Part shown: piece after piece, positions 8,176 through 15,723 of the stretch | Position numbering within the stretch: the stretch's first letter is position 1 | How the letters are laid out: the number at the start of each line of letters is the position of its first letter | NCBI GenBank assembly: GCA_044344145.1 | Contig: JBIJDM010000019.1 | Location: forward strand, 1 to 20,631 | Length of the DNA: 20,631 nt | From: JBAXGE01 sp044344145 | GTDB taxonomy: Bacteria > Planctomycetota > Phycisphaerae > WQYP01 | Reading direction: 5' to 3' | Position numbers and translations under genes: made by a program | The notes under the pieces: model-generated | The model's input: the letters and a program-made list of their open reading frames with translations, nothing else | Databases searched by the model: none | Told to the model about the DNA's origin: nothing

Positions 8176-9686
8176 ACCGTCACAGCTCCCGATTTTATAC
8201 CCAAGCGCGCATCCAACGCGGCGCGGGCCTGTTCCACATCGTCAAAATGGTGTTTGGTAGTGCCGATAATCTGGTAATTTTCGTGGCCTTTGCCGGCGAG
8301 TAATACCACATCGCCCGGCTGGGCCAGCGCGATGATGTGGGCAATGGCCCGGGCGCGGGCGGGTTGCCAATACACCCGGTCGGGGCGCTTGAAGCCCGCG
8401 CGGATATCGGCAAAGATTTGCGCGGGGTCTTCGGTGCGCGGATTATCGTCCGTCACCACCACGACATCGGCCAGAGCTTCGGCACTGGCCGCCATCTTGG
8501 GGCGTTTCACGCGGTCCCGATCGCCGCCACAGCCGAACAGGCAGAGCAATCGGCCGGTGGTCAGTGGCCGCAGGGCCTTGAGTACATTTTCCAGAGCATC
8601 ATGGGTATGGGCATAGTCCACAAAAACCTGGAAGGGCTGTCCCGCCGGGGTGCCCCCGGTCAGCGCTACGGGCTCCAATCGTCCCGGCGCGCCTCGGGCT
8701 TTGGCCAGAGTGGCCCGGGCCAAGCCGGCATCCACGCCCAGCGCCACGGCGGCGGCGTAGGCACACAGCACATTTTCCACGTTGTACTTGCCCACCAGCG
8801 GGGTGGACATGAATATTGGTTGCTTGCCGCCCGTCAGCACAAAGGTGGTGCCCGCAGCGCTCAAGTCAATAATCTCCGCACTGTATTCGTAGCCGGTACC
8901 AATGCCATAACGGACCACTTTGGCCCGGCAATCCTGCACCATGCGGGGGGCGTAGGGATCGGCCCCGTTGATCACAGCCGTGGCGCTGGGCGCCAGACCG
9001 GCGAACAGTTTGGCTTTGGCGGCGGCGTAATTGGCCATATCGCCGTGGTAATCAAGGTGATCCCCGGTGAGATTGGTGAACATCGCCACGGCGAATTCCA
9101 TACCGGCGACGCGCTGCTGATCCAGTGCATGGCTGGAGGTTTCCATCACCACTGCGGTGCATTGATTCTGGGCCATGGCGCGCAACAATCCGGCGAGTTG
9201 GACCGCACTGGGCGTGGTCATGTCACTGGGGATGGTGCGGACACCGTCATCGAGTTCCACCGTGCCGAGGAGCCCACAACGCTGACCCGCCGCCTGTAAA
9301 ATGCTGCGCAACAGATAAGTCACCGTAGTCTTGCCGTTGGTGCCGGTCACGCCGGCGAGTTGCATCTGCCGGGTCGGATCAGCGTGGACATAATGGGCGG
9401 CCTCCGCGAGCGCGCGGGGCAAATCCGCCACCACCAGCACAGGCACAGCCGCGACCACCGGCTGATTACTCACCACGGCCACCGCGCCCGCCTTGATGGC
9501 ATCGGCTATGTAACGGGTGCCGTCCACCTTGGTGCCTTGCCGGGCGAAAAACACACTGCCCGGATTTACGGTGCGGGAATCTTCCGCCACGGCGTGAATG
9601 GGCAGATCCGCGGCCGGGGCCGGTACGGTGGCGCCGATACGCCGGGCCAATAGTCCCAAGGTTATAGTTTGTGGCTGTGCCATCAT
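8172..9686 (-). CDS. murE: MurE, UDP-MurNAc-L-Ala-D-Glu:meso-DAP ligase
   Basis: 504 aa Mur ligase that adds the third stem-peptide residue. It shows the P-loop TGTNGKTT (114-121), METSSHALDQ (181-190), TNLTGDHLDYH (204-214), the expected carbamylated lysine in YAAAK (K224), VDYAHTHDALENVL and GKGHE (465-469). The substrate-selecting motif is DNPR (414-417), which in characterised MurE enzymes marks meso-diaminopimelate rather than lysine, so this organism probably makes DAP-type peptidoglycan. Two ATGs stand in tandem (9686 and 9683). The weak GCGGAA suits the second better, so the protein may start at Met2. The gene lies 24 nt after the PBP stop and overlaps murF by 4 bp. Confidence 0.96.
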   Translation of the reverse strand: MMAQPQTITLGLLARRIGATVPAPAADLPIHAVAEDSRTVNPGSVFFARQGTKVDGTRYIADAIKAGAVAVVSNQPVVAAVPVLVVADLPRALAEAAHYVHADPTRQMQLAGVTGTNGKTTVTYLLRSILQAAGQRCGLLGTVELDDGVRTIPSDMTTPSAVQLAGLLRAMAQNQCTAVVMETSSHALDQQRVAGMEFAVAMFTNLTGDHLDYHGDMANYAAAKAKLFAGLAPSATAVINGADPYAPRMVQDCRAKVVRYGIGTGYEYSAEIIDLSAAGTTFVLTGGKQPIFMSTPLVGKYNVENVLCAYAAAVALGVDAGLARATLAKARGAPGRLEPVALTGGTPAGQPFQVFVDYAHTHDALENVLKALRPLTTGRLLCLFGCGGDRDRVKRPKMAASAEALADVVVVTDDNPRTEDPAQIFADIRAGFKRPDRVYWQPARARAIAHIIALAQPGDVVLLAGKGHENYQIIGTTKHHFDDVEQARAALDARLGIKSGAVTV

Positions 9687-9710
9687 GTTCCGCTTTCGTA
9701 ACCAGCGTGC

Positions 9711-11762
9711 TTAATGGTTCCCGGTCCGACGCGTACCCGGAGTACCGGCGTTGACCTGCAACTGATCCGGGGGTACCTGCATATACATCAAGCTGCGTTC
9801 AAGAATGCGCGTCGCGGCCGGGGCGGCCACGGTGCCCCCGAAGTGACCCAGGCGCCGATCCGGCTGATGCACACTCATCACCAGCACCACGCGCGGACGA
9901 TCCACCGGCCCCCCGCACAGGAAGCTGCTGTTGTATTGATCACTGGCATATTGGCCTGCGCCCTGAATGGCCAGATGGGCGGTGCCCGTTTTGCCGAAGA
10001 GACGGTACATTTTGCTGGCATTTCTTTTCGCCGTGCCGGTGATATACACGCCTTCCAGAATCTCGCGCATGGTCCGGGCGGTGGTTTCGGAAATAATCCG
10101 TTCCTGCAGGGGTGGGCCGGCGAGTTCGCTCCACTGCTGGGCTTTGCCTTTGTCGTTGGCCACGGCGTGAATAACCTGCGGGGTGATCAGATAACCGCCA
10201 TTGGCAAAGGTGGCAAAGCCGCGCACCAATTGGAGCGGGGTGGCGGCGATTTCGTAGCCGAAACTCACCGAGGTCAGGGTGCCTTTGTTCCACAGGGGAT
10301 AGGGCCGGACCAGACCGCGCGAATCACCGGGCAATTCCACGCCCGTGCGCCGGCCAAAACCGAACGCCTGCACGCCATTGTGCAATTCCTGCAGGCCCAT
10401 TTTCCAGCCAATCTGGGTCATGCCCACGTTGCTGGATTTGATCAGAATGCCTTCCACCGTCAAGACGCCTTCGCCGTGCGCATCGGTAACCATGCGGCCG
10501 GTGGGGTCAACATAATGTCCGCCGTGGCAATTGAAGACATCGCCGCGCCGCACGATGCCTTTCTCCATGGCCCAGGCCGCGACAAAGGGTTTGAAAATCG
10601 AGCCGGGTTCATAGGGGTCCACCACGGCTTTGTTGCGCCGTTCCGCGCTGGCTTCGCGGTTGAATTCCGCCGGGGAGAAGGTGGGATAATTCGCCATGGC
10701 CAGAATCTTGCCGGTGGTGGGTTCGAGCAACACCGCCGAACCACCCTTGGCCCGAAAGTCGGTGCAGGTCGCGGCGAGTTCTTCTTCCACGATGCGTTGG
10801 AGCGTGGCATCAATGGTCAGCCATACCGCCCGGCCATCATCCACCACGCGGAAATTTTCATCTTCCACCCAGAGGCTGCGCCGGCTGGAATCTTTTACCG
10901 TGATCATTTTGCCCGGCCGGCCGCGCAGCAAATCTTCCAGTTGCAATTCCATGCCATCCACCCCGCCATCACGGTTGGCCATACCCAGTACATGTCCGGC
11001 CAGATCGCCCATGGGATAGACGCGCTTGACGGAACGGACAAAGCCCACGGCATCCAGCGTCCGCGCGGTGGCGCGGGCCTGATCCACCTGGGCCTGACGA
11101 CGGGCCACAGTGGCGGGATCGCGCCCGCGGATATTATTGGCTTCCTTGGCCAGTTCTTTGGCCTGTTGGCGCAATTGTTCTTTGACTTCCATGAAGCGCA
11201 GATAAAACGGTTCGTCCACTTCGCGGGCCAGCCACAGGAACCGCCGGCCTTTGCCGTTGGCGTAAAAAGTATTTTCCTGCAGATAGTTGTCCAATTCTTC
11301 GGGGCGGAATTTCATGGTCGCGCCGGGGGCTTCGTTGAGCAGCGGAGTCAGGGCGGCCACCAGCCGATGCCGGGCTTCGATGACCAACTCATCGGTCATC
11401 CGCTTTTGCAACGCAGCGCTATCGCCGGCTTTCACCAGTGTGCCTTCGGGGTCCACGATAAACATGGGATCGGCAAACAGATTGTACATGCGGATCGAAC
11501 CGGCCAGCAGCGTACCGGTGCTGTCGTGAATCTCCGCGCGTTCGGGCATGATGGTGATGGTGGCGGTGTGCTGGCGGCGGAGGTCCTGCACATGGGCGGC
11601 GGAGACGTGGGTTTGAATCCACCACACGCGCACAATCAGCAGACTCAGCGCAACCAAGGCGAAGCCCAGCACCACGGTGCCCAACCACTGCGCAGTGCGC
11701 AGCGTGTTTGGTGTTGTGGTCGCAAGGGAACCAGAAACTGGACGGCTGGCGATTCCTTCCAT
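9711..11762 (-). CDS. ftsI: FtsI/PBP3-type class B penicillin-binding protein
   Basis: 683 aa, longer than most FtsI. One membrane anchor (about 26-47) is followed by a periplasmic dimerisation domain and a transpeptidase domain. The active-site motifs are intact: S388-I-F-K391, S443-S-N445 and K591-T-G593. Other family marks are RVYPMGDLAGHVLG (about 247-260), GVDGMELQLEDLL and SVSFGYEIAATPLQL. Residues about 190-238 form a charged, Ala/Gln/Arg-rich helical stretch just before RVYP that I do not recall from standard FtsI. It crosslinks septal peptidoglycan with FtsW, encoded downstream. As first gene of the operon it follows a 5' leader containing a GGGAGG(6)CCTCCC hairpin (11794-11811). I see no convincing promoter and only a weak SD. 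No PASTA domain is present, so it is not SpoVD-like. Confidence 0.93.
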   Translation of the reverse strand: MEGIASRPVSGSLATTTPNTLRTAQWLGTVVLGFALVALSLLIVRVWWIQTHVSAAHVQDLRRQHTATITIMPERAEIHDSTGTLLAGSIRMYNLFADPMFIVDPEGTLVKAGDSAALQKRMTDELVIEARHRLVAALTPLLNEAPGATMKFRPEELDNYLQENTFYANGKGRRFLWLAREVDEPFYLRFMEVKEQLRQQAKELAKEANNIRGRDPATVARRQAQVDQARATARTLDAVGFVRSVKRVYPMGDLAGHVLGMANRDGGVDGMELQLEDLLRGRPGKMITVKDSSRRSLWVEDENFRVVDDGRAVWLTIDATLQRIVEEELAATCTDFRAKGGSAVLLEPTTGKILAMANYPTFSPAEFNREASAERRNKAVVDPYEPGSIFKPFVAAWAMEKGIVRRGDVFNCHGGHYVDPTGRMVTDAHGEGVLTVEGILIKSSNVGMTQIGWKMGLQELHNGVQAFGFGRRTGVELPGDSRGLVRPYPLWNKGTLTSVSFGYEIAATPLQLVRGFATFANGGYLITPQVIHAVANDKGKAQQWSELAGPPLQERIISETTARTMREILEGVYITGTAKRNASKMYRLFGKTGTAHLAIQGAGQYASDQYNSSFLCGGPVDRPRVVLVMSVHQPDRRLGHFGGTVAAPAATRILERSLMYMQVPPDQLQVNAGTPGTRRTGNH

Positions 11763-11904
11763 GAAATCTACTCGCCGAAAACCCGGTCATCCGGGGAGGG
11801 CCGCGCCTCCCGCGACGTTCCATCGTCACGAGGCAGCGCTGATATCAATATGCTAAGTGTAAATCGCTTTGGGTTAAGATTCCAGAGTCTTTTGTAGATT
11901 TCGT

Positions 11905-11942
11905 AAAAAAAGCCCCCGCAACGGTTCGCGTTGCGGGGGCTT
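11905..11942 (-). terminator. Strong intrinsic terminator
   Basis: A perfect 14-bp stem (11910-11923 with 11929-11942) and 5-nt loop are followed on the minus strand by seven T (11911-11905, the first two within the stem). It lies just after the stop of the 11966-12403 gene and separates the small membrane-protein pair from the ftsI operon, which must therefore have its own promoter within 11763-11904. Confidence 0.92.
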
Positions 11943-11965
11943 GGGTTTCAAATTATACGGGTCGC

Positions 11966-12403
11966 TTAGGCGGCCGGCGGGTCGCTCGGGGTATCGCTAT
12001 TACCCGCGGCGGCATCCGGATTCAGTGTGGCCGTCTTATCGGCAAAGGCCACAATCTTGTGGAACAAGGGGAAGAAGTACTCGTTTTCCCCGATTTCCTT
12101 GCCAGCCTTGAGGGCTTCGGCGGTTTTGTAAGCTTCGATGGTGGAGAAAACACCGAAAACCATCATTATCAAGGCAATCGGGAAAATGATAATGTTAAGG
12201 CAGCCGCAGAAGGGGATGATCATGGAACCCAGGCAGGTTCCCCCAAAAATCAGGACCACCACACCGATATATACCCCGATGGCAATCAAGTTAACGTAGA
12301 ACTTGCGATTTTGGCCGTTGGGGATCATGTGCCCCAAGCCAAAAACGAAGAAAGTTAAAAGTGCCGCAATCAGGGGATCAGCATCAGGTTTGCGAATCGG
12401 CAT
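11966..12403 (-). CDS. Small TM2-like membrane protein, paralog A
   Basis: 145 aa. Opens with MPIRKPDADPLIAALLTFF, then GLGHMIPNGQNRK (22-34), a pattern like the GxGxxxxGQxxK of TM2/DUF5683-type small membrane proteins. Hydrophobic segments lie at about 9-28, 36-60 and 62-88; the middle holds three Cys (57, 66, 68). A cytoplasmic-looking C-terminal part follows (EAYKTAEALKAGKEIGENEY, 90-109) with an Ala/Pro/Asp-rich tail. It is clearly paralogous to the 102-aa protein encoded just upstream at 12477-12785. AAGGTGA stands before the ATG. The genes are 73 nt apart with no terminator between them, so they are probably cotranscribed. The function is unknown. Confidence 0.8.
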   Translation of the reverse strand: MPIRKPDADPLIAALLTFFVFGLGHMIPNGQNRKFYVNLIAIGVYIGVVVLIFGGTCLGSMIIPFCGCLNIIIFPIALIMMVFGVFSTIEAYKTAEALKAGKEIGENEYFFPLFHKIVAFADKTATLNPDAAAGNSDTPSDPPAA

Positions 12404-12476
12404 CAGGTCACCTTGTCAATACAGTATCCCCGGCAACCGGCCAAGGATGGGACAAACTTCCTACACATTCACTGCG

Positions 12477-12785
12477 TTAGGCCGCAAAGGTTGCGGTCTT
12501 GTCAATGATCTTGATGATCGAGAAGAGCGGCTTGAACGAGTATTCGTTATCGCCGATTTCTTCACCCGCCTGCAGACGCTGAGCCGTTTTGTACGCTTCG
12601 ATTACGCTCAACAGGCCCATGATGATGCCCGGCAGAACGCACAGAATGCTGCCAATAAACGCGGCAATCAAGGTGAACAGCCACTTGCGCTGCTGGCCAT
12701 TGACAATCAGGTGGCCCAGACCGAGCACAAACCAGGTCAACAATAAAGCCACAATCGGGTTCGCTTCAGGCTTACGAATACTCAT
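12477..12785 (-). CDS. Small TM2-like membrane protein, paralog B
   Basis: 102 aa. It matches its downstream neighbour over most of its length: MSIRKPEANPIVALLLTWF, GLGHLIVNGQQRK (22-34), then IEAYKTAQRLQAGEEIGDNEY (62-82) and IDKTAT near the end. There are two predicted helical regions (about 11-28 and 37-63) where paralog A has three, because the Cys-containing insert is missing. GGGAGA precedes the ATG, and a good promoter lies about 60 nt upstream. The pairing with a paralog suggests a local duplication followed by divergence. No enzymatic residues can be recognised. Confidence 0.8.
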   Translation of the reverse strand: MSIRKPEANPIVALLLTWFVLGLGHLIVNGQQRKWLFTLIAAFIGSILCVLPGIIMGLLSVIEAYKTAQRLQAGEEIGDNEYSFKPLFSIIKIIDKTATFAA

Positions 12786-12845
12786 CGTTTGGGTCTCCCA
12801 AAAAAAAAGTTAAGGGCACATTACTCCATTTTCACGAACGTGTGT

Positions 12846-12873
12846 AATATAACGCGCTGCGCGTACCAGTCAA
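12846..12873 (-). promoter_or_regulatory. Sigma70-type promoter for the TM2-like gene pair
   Basis: On the minus strand, TTGACT (12873-12868) and TATATT (12851-12846) are 16 nt apart, with the -10 about 60 nt before the ATG at 12785. This is the best consensus match I found by eye in the window. The spacer carries the self-complementary GCGCAGCGCG. Confidence 0.6.
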
Positions 12874-12977
12874 TGACTTTTTGCCATTTTTTACCAAATC
12901 TTTACCAGCCAACCCTATAAATACCCTCCCATCCTTTGTCTCACAGGGCTTTTCCCCTTAAAGTATGTTGGTTCTGA

Positions 12978-13006
12978 GTGGCATATTTTACGCAAAGGCG
13001 TATATC
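12978..13006 (+). promoter_or_regulatory. Candidate leaderless promoter of the CorC-type gene
   Basis: GTGGCA (12978-12983) and TATATC (13001-13006) are 17 nt apart. TATATC ends 5 nt before the ATG at 13012, so transcription would begin at or next to the start codon. The only SD-like string, AAAGG at 12994, is too far from the ATG to act normally. Confidence 0.35.
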
Positions 13007-13011
13007 ACGCA

Positions 13012-14319
13012 ATGATCCCGATCGTTTGGATTTTACTGGGCATCCTGCTTATATCCCTGCTGTTCTCCACGCTCAACTATGCGCTGCGCGATTTGTCCCG
13101 GTCCGCCTTGGAAGAAGCCCTGGCCAAGCGGGGCAAATCCCACCGGCTGGAACGCATTATGGCGGTCCGGTATGAAGTCTCGCTCGTGGCGGCCATGATT
13201 CGGCTGGTGGCCAATGTGGCGTTGGCGGCGCTAACGATGTATGCGCTGAACAATTGGTTTCAGGGCCAGATTGATCCACTCTGGGTGCTGGCCATCACCA
13301 TGGTCACGGCCTCGCCGCTGCTGCTGGTGTTTTCGATCACCCTGCCCCATGCCTGGGCGCGATATGGTGGCGAAGGCATGGTGGCCCGGTTTTGGCTGAC
13401 CATCGAAGTGCTCTATCGCATTCTGTATCCGGTGATCCATCTGATGGCCGCGCTGGATGAACTGGTGCGCCGCGTGGCGGGGGTTTCGCCGTTGGACGAG
13501 CCCGAAGAGGCCCGGGAAGACATTCTGGACATAGTTTCCGACTCCGCCGCCGAAGGCGCGGTGGATGCGGAACAGATGAAAATGATCGCGGGGGTGATCA
13601 GCTTTCACACCCTGCAGGTGGGCCAGATCATGACCCCGCGCACCGATATCATCGCGCTGGACATCAAGGCCAGTCTGCGTGAGGTTCGCGAAAGCACCAT
13701 GAAACACGGCGTCTCGCGCGTGCCGGTGTATGAAGGCACGCTCGATAACATTGTGGGCGTGCTGTATGCCAAAGACCTGTTGACGCTATTGGCCAATGAT
13801 CCCGGCACGCCGGTGGTGTTTGAGATCCGTAAGGTCATGCACCCGCCGATGTTTATTCCCCGGACCAAAACGCTGGGCGAACTGCTGCGCGAATTCCGCC
13901 GGCAGCAAATCCACATGGCCATTGTGCTGGACGAATACGGCGGGACCAGCGGGTTGGTGACCACGGAAGATATCGTGGAGGAAATCGTCGGCGATATTCA
14001 GGATGAATACGAAAAGGCCGAACCCGCCGCGCTGACCCGGATCAACGAAACCACCGTCGAGGTGGACGGCAAAGTGAGTTTGTTTGAACTCAATCGCAGT
14101 CTGGATATCAGCCTGCCCGAGGACCGTGAATTCCAAACCATCGGCGGATATGTCGTCCACACGCTGGGCACCATCCCCGCGCGCGGGGCCACGCTGGAGG
14201 CCGATGGCCTGCGGCTGCATGTGCTGGAAGCCGACCCCCGGCGGATCAGGAAAATCCGCCTGGAGGTACTCCCCCGCCAAAATCGGGAATTACTACCCAA
14301 CAGCAGTCCAGCCAATTGA
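13012..14319 (+). CDS. CNNM/CorC (HlyC/CorC) family CBS-domain membrane protein
   Basis: 435 aa. An N-terminal DUF21/CNNM membrane domain (about 1-150; FSTLNYALRDLSRSALEE fits the family's opening motif) is followed by a CBS pair (about 203-330; IMTPRTDIIALD, SRVPVYEGTLDNIVGVLYAKDLL, VLDEYGGTSGLVTTEDIVEEIVGDI) and a CorC_HlyC transporter-associated domain (about 342-420). Members are linked to Mg2+/Co2+ efflux or resistance, with the CBS pair sensing nucleotides and Mg2+; the old 'hemolysin' name is doubtful. It stands alone on the plus strand, divergent from the TM2-like pair. A decayed copy of its last 49 codons lies 716 nt downstream (15035-15154). No terminator is evident after the stop. 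Confidence 0.9.
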   Translation: MIPIVWILLGILLISLLFSTLNYALRDLSRSALEEALAKRGKSHRLERIMAVRYEVSLVAAMIRLVANVALAALTMYALNNWFQGQIDPLWVLAITMVTASPLLLVFSITLPHAWARYGGEGMVARFWLTIEVLYRILYPVIHLMAALDELVRRVAGVSPLDEPEEAREDILDIVSDSAAEGAVDAEQMKMIAGVISFHTLQVGQIMTPRTDIIALDIKASLREVRESTMKHGVSRVPVYEGTLDNIVGVLYAKDLLTLLANDPGTPVVFEIRKVMHPPMFIPRTKTLGELLREFRRQQIHMAIVLDEYGGTSGLVTTEDIVEEIVGDIQDEYEKAEPAALTRINETTVEVDGKVSLFELNRSLDISLPEDREFQTIGGYVVHTLGTIPARGATLEADGLRLHVLEADPRRIRKIRLEVLPRQNRELLPNSSPAN

Positions 14320-14388
14320 TCCTAGGTCTGTTCGGATTGCATGCTAGAGGCATTAAGACCAGACTCCCGGATTCACCCAACAGGCCAC

Positions 14389-14868
14389 TTAACAATGGAA
14401 GCGGTACAACAGCAGCTCAAGCATCGTGCGTGACTGTTCAAGATCTGTCGTGCCAGATTGGAACCCACCTATTATTTTGTTTTTGAAAATAACCAAAAGA
14501 ATCAACACTGGGAACAACAACAGCAATGCAAAAATAATGACCACAATCCACAAAAATATCCGCAAACCCGAAGGCATGCCTTTACGTTTCACCGCAGGAG
14601 CCGGTGTTGCCCCCAAATTCACCGCTGGCGCATTAACCACCGTTGAGGGAATATCGGCAGTCAACGGGGGAGGCATCATGGCCCCCGCTGAAGCTGAAGT
14701 TGAGAATAAGCCTACTACCTGCGCTGCGGGAACCCATGCATCCAGTCCTTGGCGCCACACACGATCGGTCACCGTAATTTGTCCCGACTGCGCCAGTAGC
14801 TTTAGCGTAGCCGTATCCACCGGCCCATATTTTTGCCCATTTTTTGTATAATGCCACGCGCTTGCCAT
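14389..14868 (-). CDS. GYF_2 (DUF4339) domain single-pass membrane protein
   Basis: 159 aa. Residues 1-55 form a GYF_2 domain: WHYTKNGQKYGPV (5-17), TLKLLAQSGQI (21-31), then VWRQGLDAWVPAAQV (37-51). GYF_2 domains are thought to bind peptides. A Pro/Ala-rich linker (56-95), the basic KRKG, one strong transmembrane helix (102-128) and a short tail with C-terminal Cys follow. GAGG lies about 10 nt before the ATG, and an AT-rich string with TATAGT (14913-14908) may be the -10. Base composition is visibly more AT-rich than in flanking genes. The gene lies opposite in direction to its neighbours, between the CorC gene and the broken duplicate of its tail, which suggests it arrived in a rearrangement. 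Confidence 0.82.
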   Translation of the reverse strand: MASAWHYTKNGQKYGPVDTATLKLLAQSGQITVTDRVWRQGLDAWVPAAQVVGLFSTSASAGAMMPPPLTADIPSTVVNAPAVNLGATPAPAVKRKGMPSGLRIFLWIVVIIFALLLLFPVLILLVIFKNKIIGGFQSGTTDLEQSRTMLELLLYRFHC

Positions 14869-15034
14869 GCTTTGCCTCGCTTTAAATCGTCCTTAATTTC
14901 ACCCCAACTATACTCACACCAAGCAGTTGTACCGCACAGGAAACATATGACAACACCCCGAACACAATGTGTCAAGCACTCATCCATCAAAAGCAGATTT
15001 ACCCTTTATCACAAAGCCTTCCCTAACACATCCA

Positions 15035-15154
15035 ACCATTCCCTACCGCGATACCACCCTGGAAGCCGACCCCCGGCGGGTCAAGAAACTTCGTTTAGAA
15101 GTACTCCCCCGCCAAAACAGGGAAGCGCTGCCCAGTAGCGGTTCGGCCAATTAA
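15035..15154 (+). pseudogene. Remnant of a duplicated CorC-type gene (C-terminal tail only)
   Basis: The frame ending at the TAA of 15152-15154 reads TIPYRDTTLEAD, then PRRVKKLRLEVLPRQNRE and ALPSSGSAN. This matches residues 387-435 of the 13012-14319 protein (TIPARGATLEAD ... PRRIRKIRLEVLPRQNRELLPNSSPAN) except that residues 399-408 are missing. The deletion falls between two LEAD repeats (395-398, 405-408). Differences are mostly synonymous or conservative (I/V, R/K, I/L), so this copy was probably once under selection. Nothing upstream of 15035 looks like the rest of the protein, and no start codon with a sensible RBS precedes it. Confidence 0.75.
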
Positions 15155-15250
15155 ACCGCACGACCAGAGCAGCCTATCGGCAGTACTTTTCGTGCGTTAT
15201 CAATAATCACGAGTATTTGTTGGCACGATTTTCTCTGTCTGGACTAACCG

Positions 15251-15265
15251 AATATACGGTATATT
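15251..15265. promoter_or_regulatory. Palindrome AATATAC-G-GTATATT in cluster leader
   Basis: A perfect 7-1-7 palindrome lies 52 nt before the first gene of the exported-protein cluster. Its right arm contains TATATT, which could be a -10, though no good -35 sits at the right distance. It may be an operator, or a chance AT-rich palindrome. Confidence 0.3.
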
Positions 15266-15316
15266 TGTCTCTAATAGCCTGTGGCGATTGTTGCAGCATT
15301 TTTTGAAAGGGAGACG

Positions 15317-15694
15317 ATGATGCGTTCTATCCTCAAAGTGGGTCTATGTCTGTTGGCGATTACTGCCGTGGCCACCAGTGTCACCGCCGGGCAGGTACGT
15401 ATTGAAGGCAAAGCGCCCGCGGAAGTCAAAGATGTGGTCTTTACCGGTACGGTCTGTGTGATCTATGAAGGCAACAAGGTCGGCAACAAAGTGCTGGGTT
15501 ATTCGCTGCGCGGGGCCGGGACACAGATGTGCAACATCCGCACCGAAGAGGGTGGCGACAAGATCAAAGCGGTAGCCGGTGAACCCGCCGAAGGCACTGT
15601 TACCGTCGAAGCGACCGGGACGGTCTATTACAAGACGTATCCCGAAGGTGGCCGCAGCATGTACATGATCTGCAAGAGCGCCAAGAAGCTTTAA
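15317..15694 (+). CDS. Small exported protein, tandem paralog 1 (unknown family)
   Basis: 125 aa from the ATG at 15317; GGGAG sits a few nt upstream, and a second ATG follows at 15320. The GTG at 15281 would disrupt the signal peptide and is not preferred. Residues 1-24 form a Sec signal peptide ending near VTAG. The mature part, about 100 aa, looks beta-rich: VVFTGTVCVIYEG, KVLGYSL, CNIRTEEGGDKIKAV, EGTVTVEATGTVYY, and ends MYMICKSAKKL. Two Cys (before NIRTEEGG and in MICK) are shared by all three paralogs and could form a disulfide in the periplasm. A third Cys (TVCVIYE) is unique to this copy. I recognise no family. First of three genes in one direction. Confidence 0.8.
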   Translation: MMRSILKVGLCLLAITAVATSVTAGQVRIEGKAPAEVKDVVFTGTVCVIYEGNKVGNKVLGYSLRGAGTQMCNIRTEEGGDKIKAVAGEPAEGTVTVEATGTVYYKTYPEGGRSMYMICKSAKKL

Positions 15695-15723
15695 TCGTCC
15701 CCTTTAAGTGTGAAAGGTACGCC

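Larger units (their letters stand above)
14869..15316. other. AT-richer gap between the GYF gene and the exported-protein cluster
   Basis: No intact gene seen. Contents: the leader of the GYF gene (14869 to about 14940, minus strand), unassigned sequence to about 15034, the CorC tail remnant (15035-15154), an inverted repeat CGCACGA/TCGTGCG (15157-15163, 15190-15196; 26-nt loop) and the palindrome at 15251-15265 in the leader of the plus-strand cluster. TTGGCA (15220-15225) is a possible -35 with only a poor -10 (ACTAAC, 17 nt on). Confidence 0.5.

Noticed and set aside
7312..9299. Long plus-strand frames opposite murF and murE
   Set aside because: They are antisense shadows of two clear Mur ligases, with His/Gln/Gly-rich low-complexity translations.
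9714..11897. Open frame of 727 codons on the plus strand opposite ftsI
   Set aside because: It lies entirely antisense to a PBP with all catalytic motifs. Its translation is Gly/His/Gln-rich with no domain, as expected from the complement of GC-rich codons.
14969..15154. 61-codon frame as an independent small gene
   Set aside because: Only its last 40 codons resemble anything, and that is the CorC tail. There is no RBS before the proposed start, so it is treated as a gene remnant.
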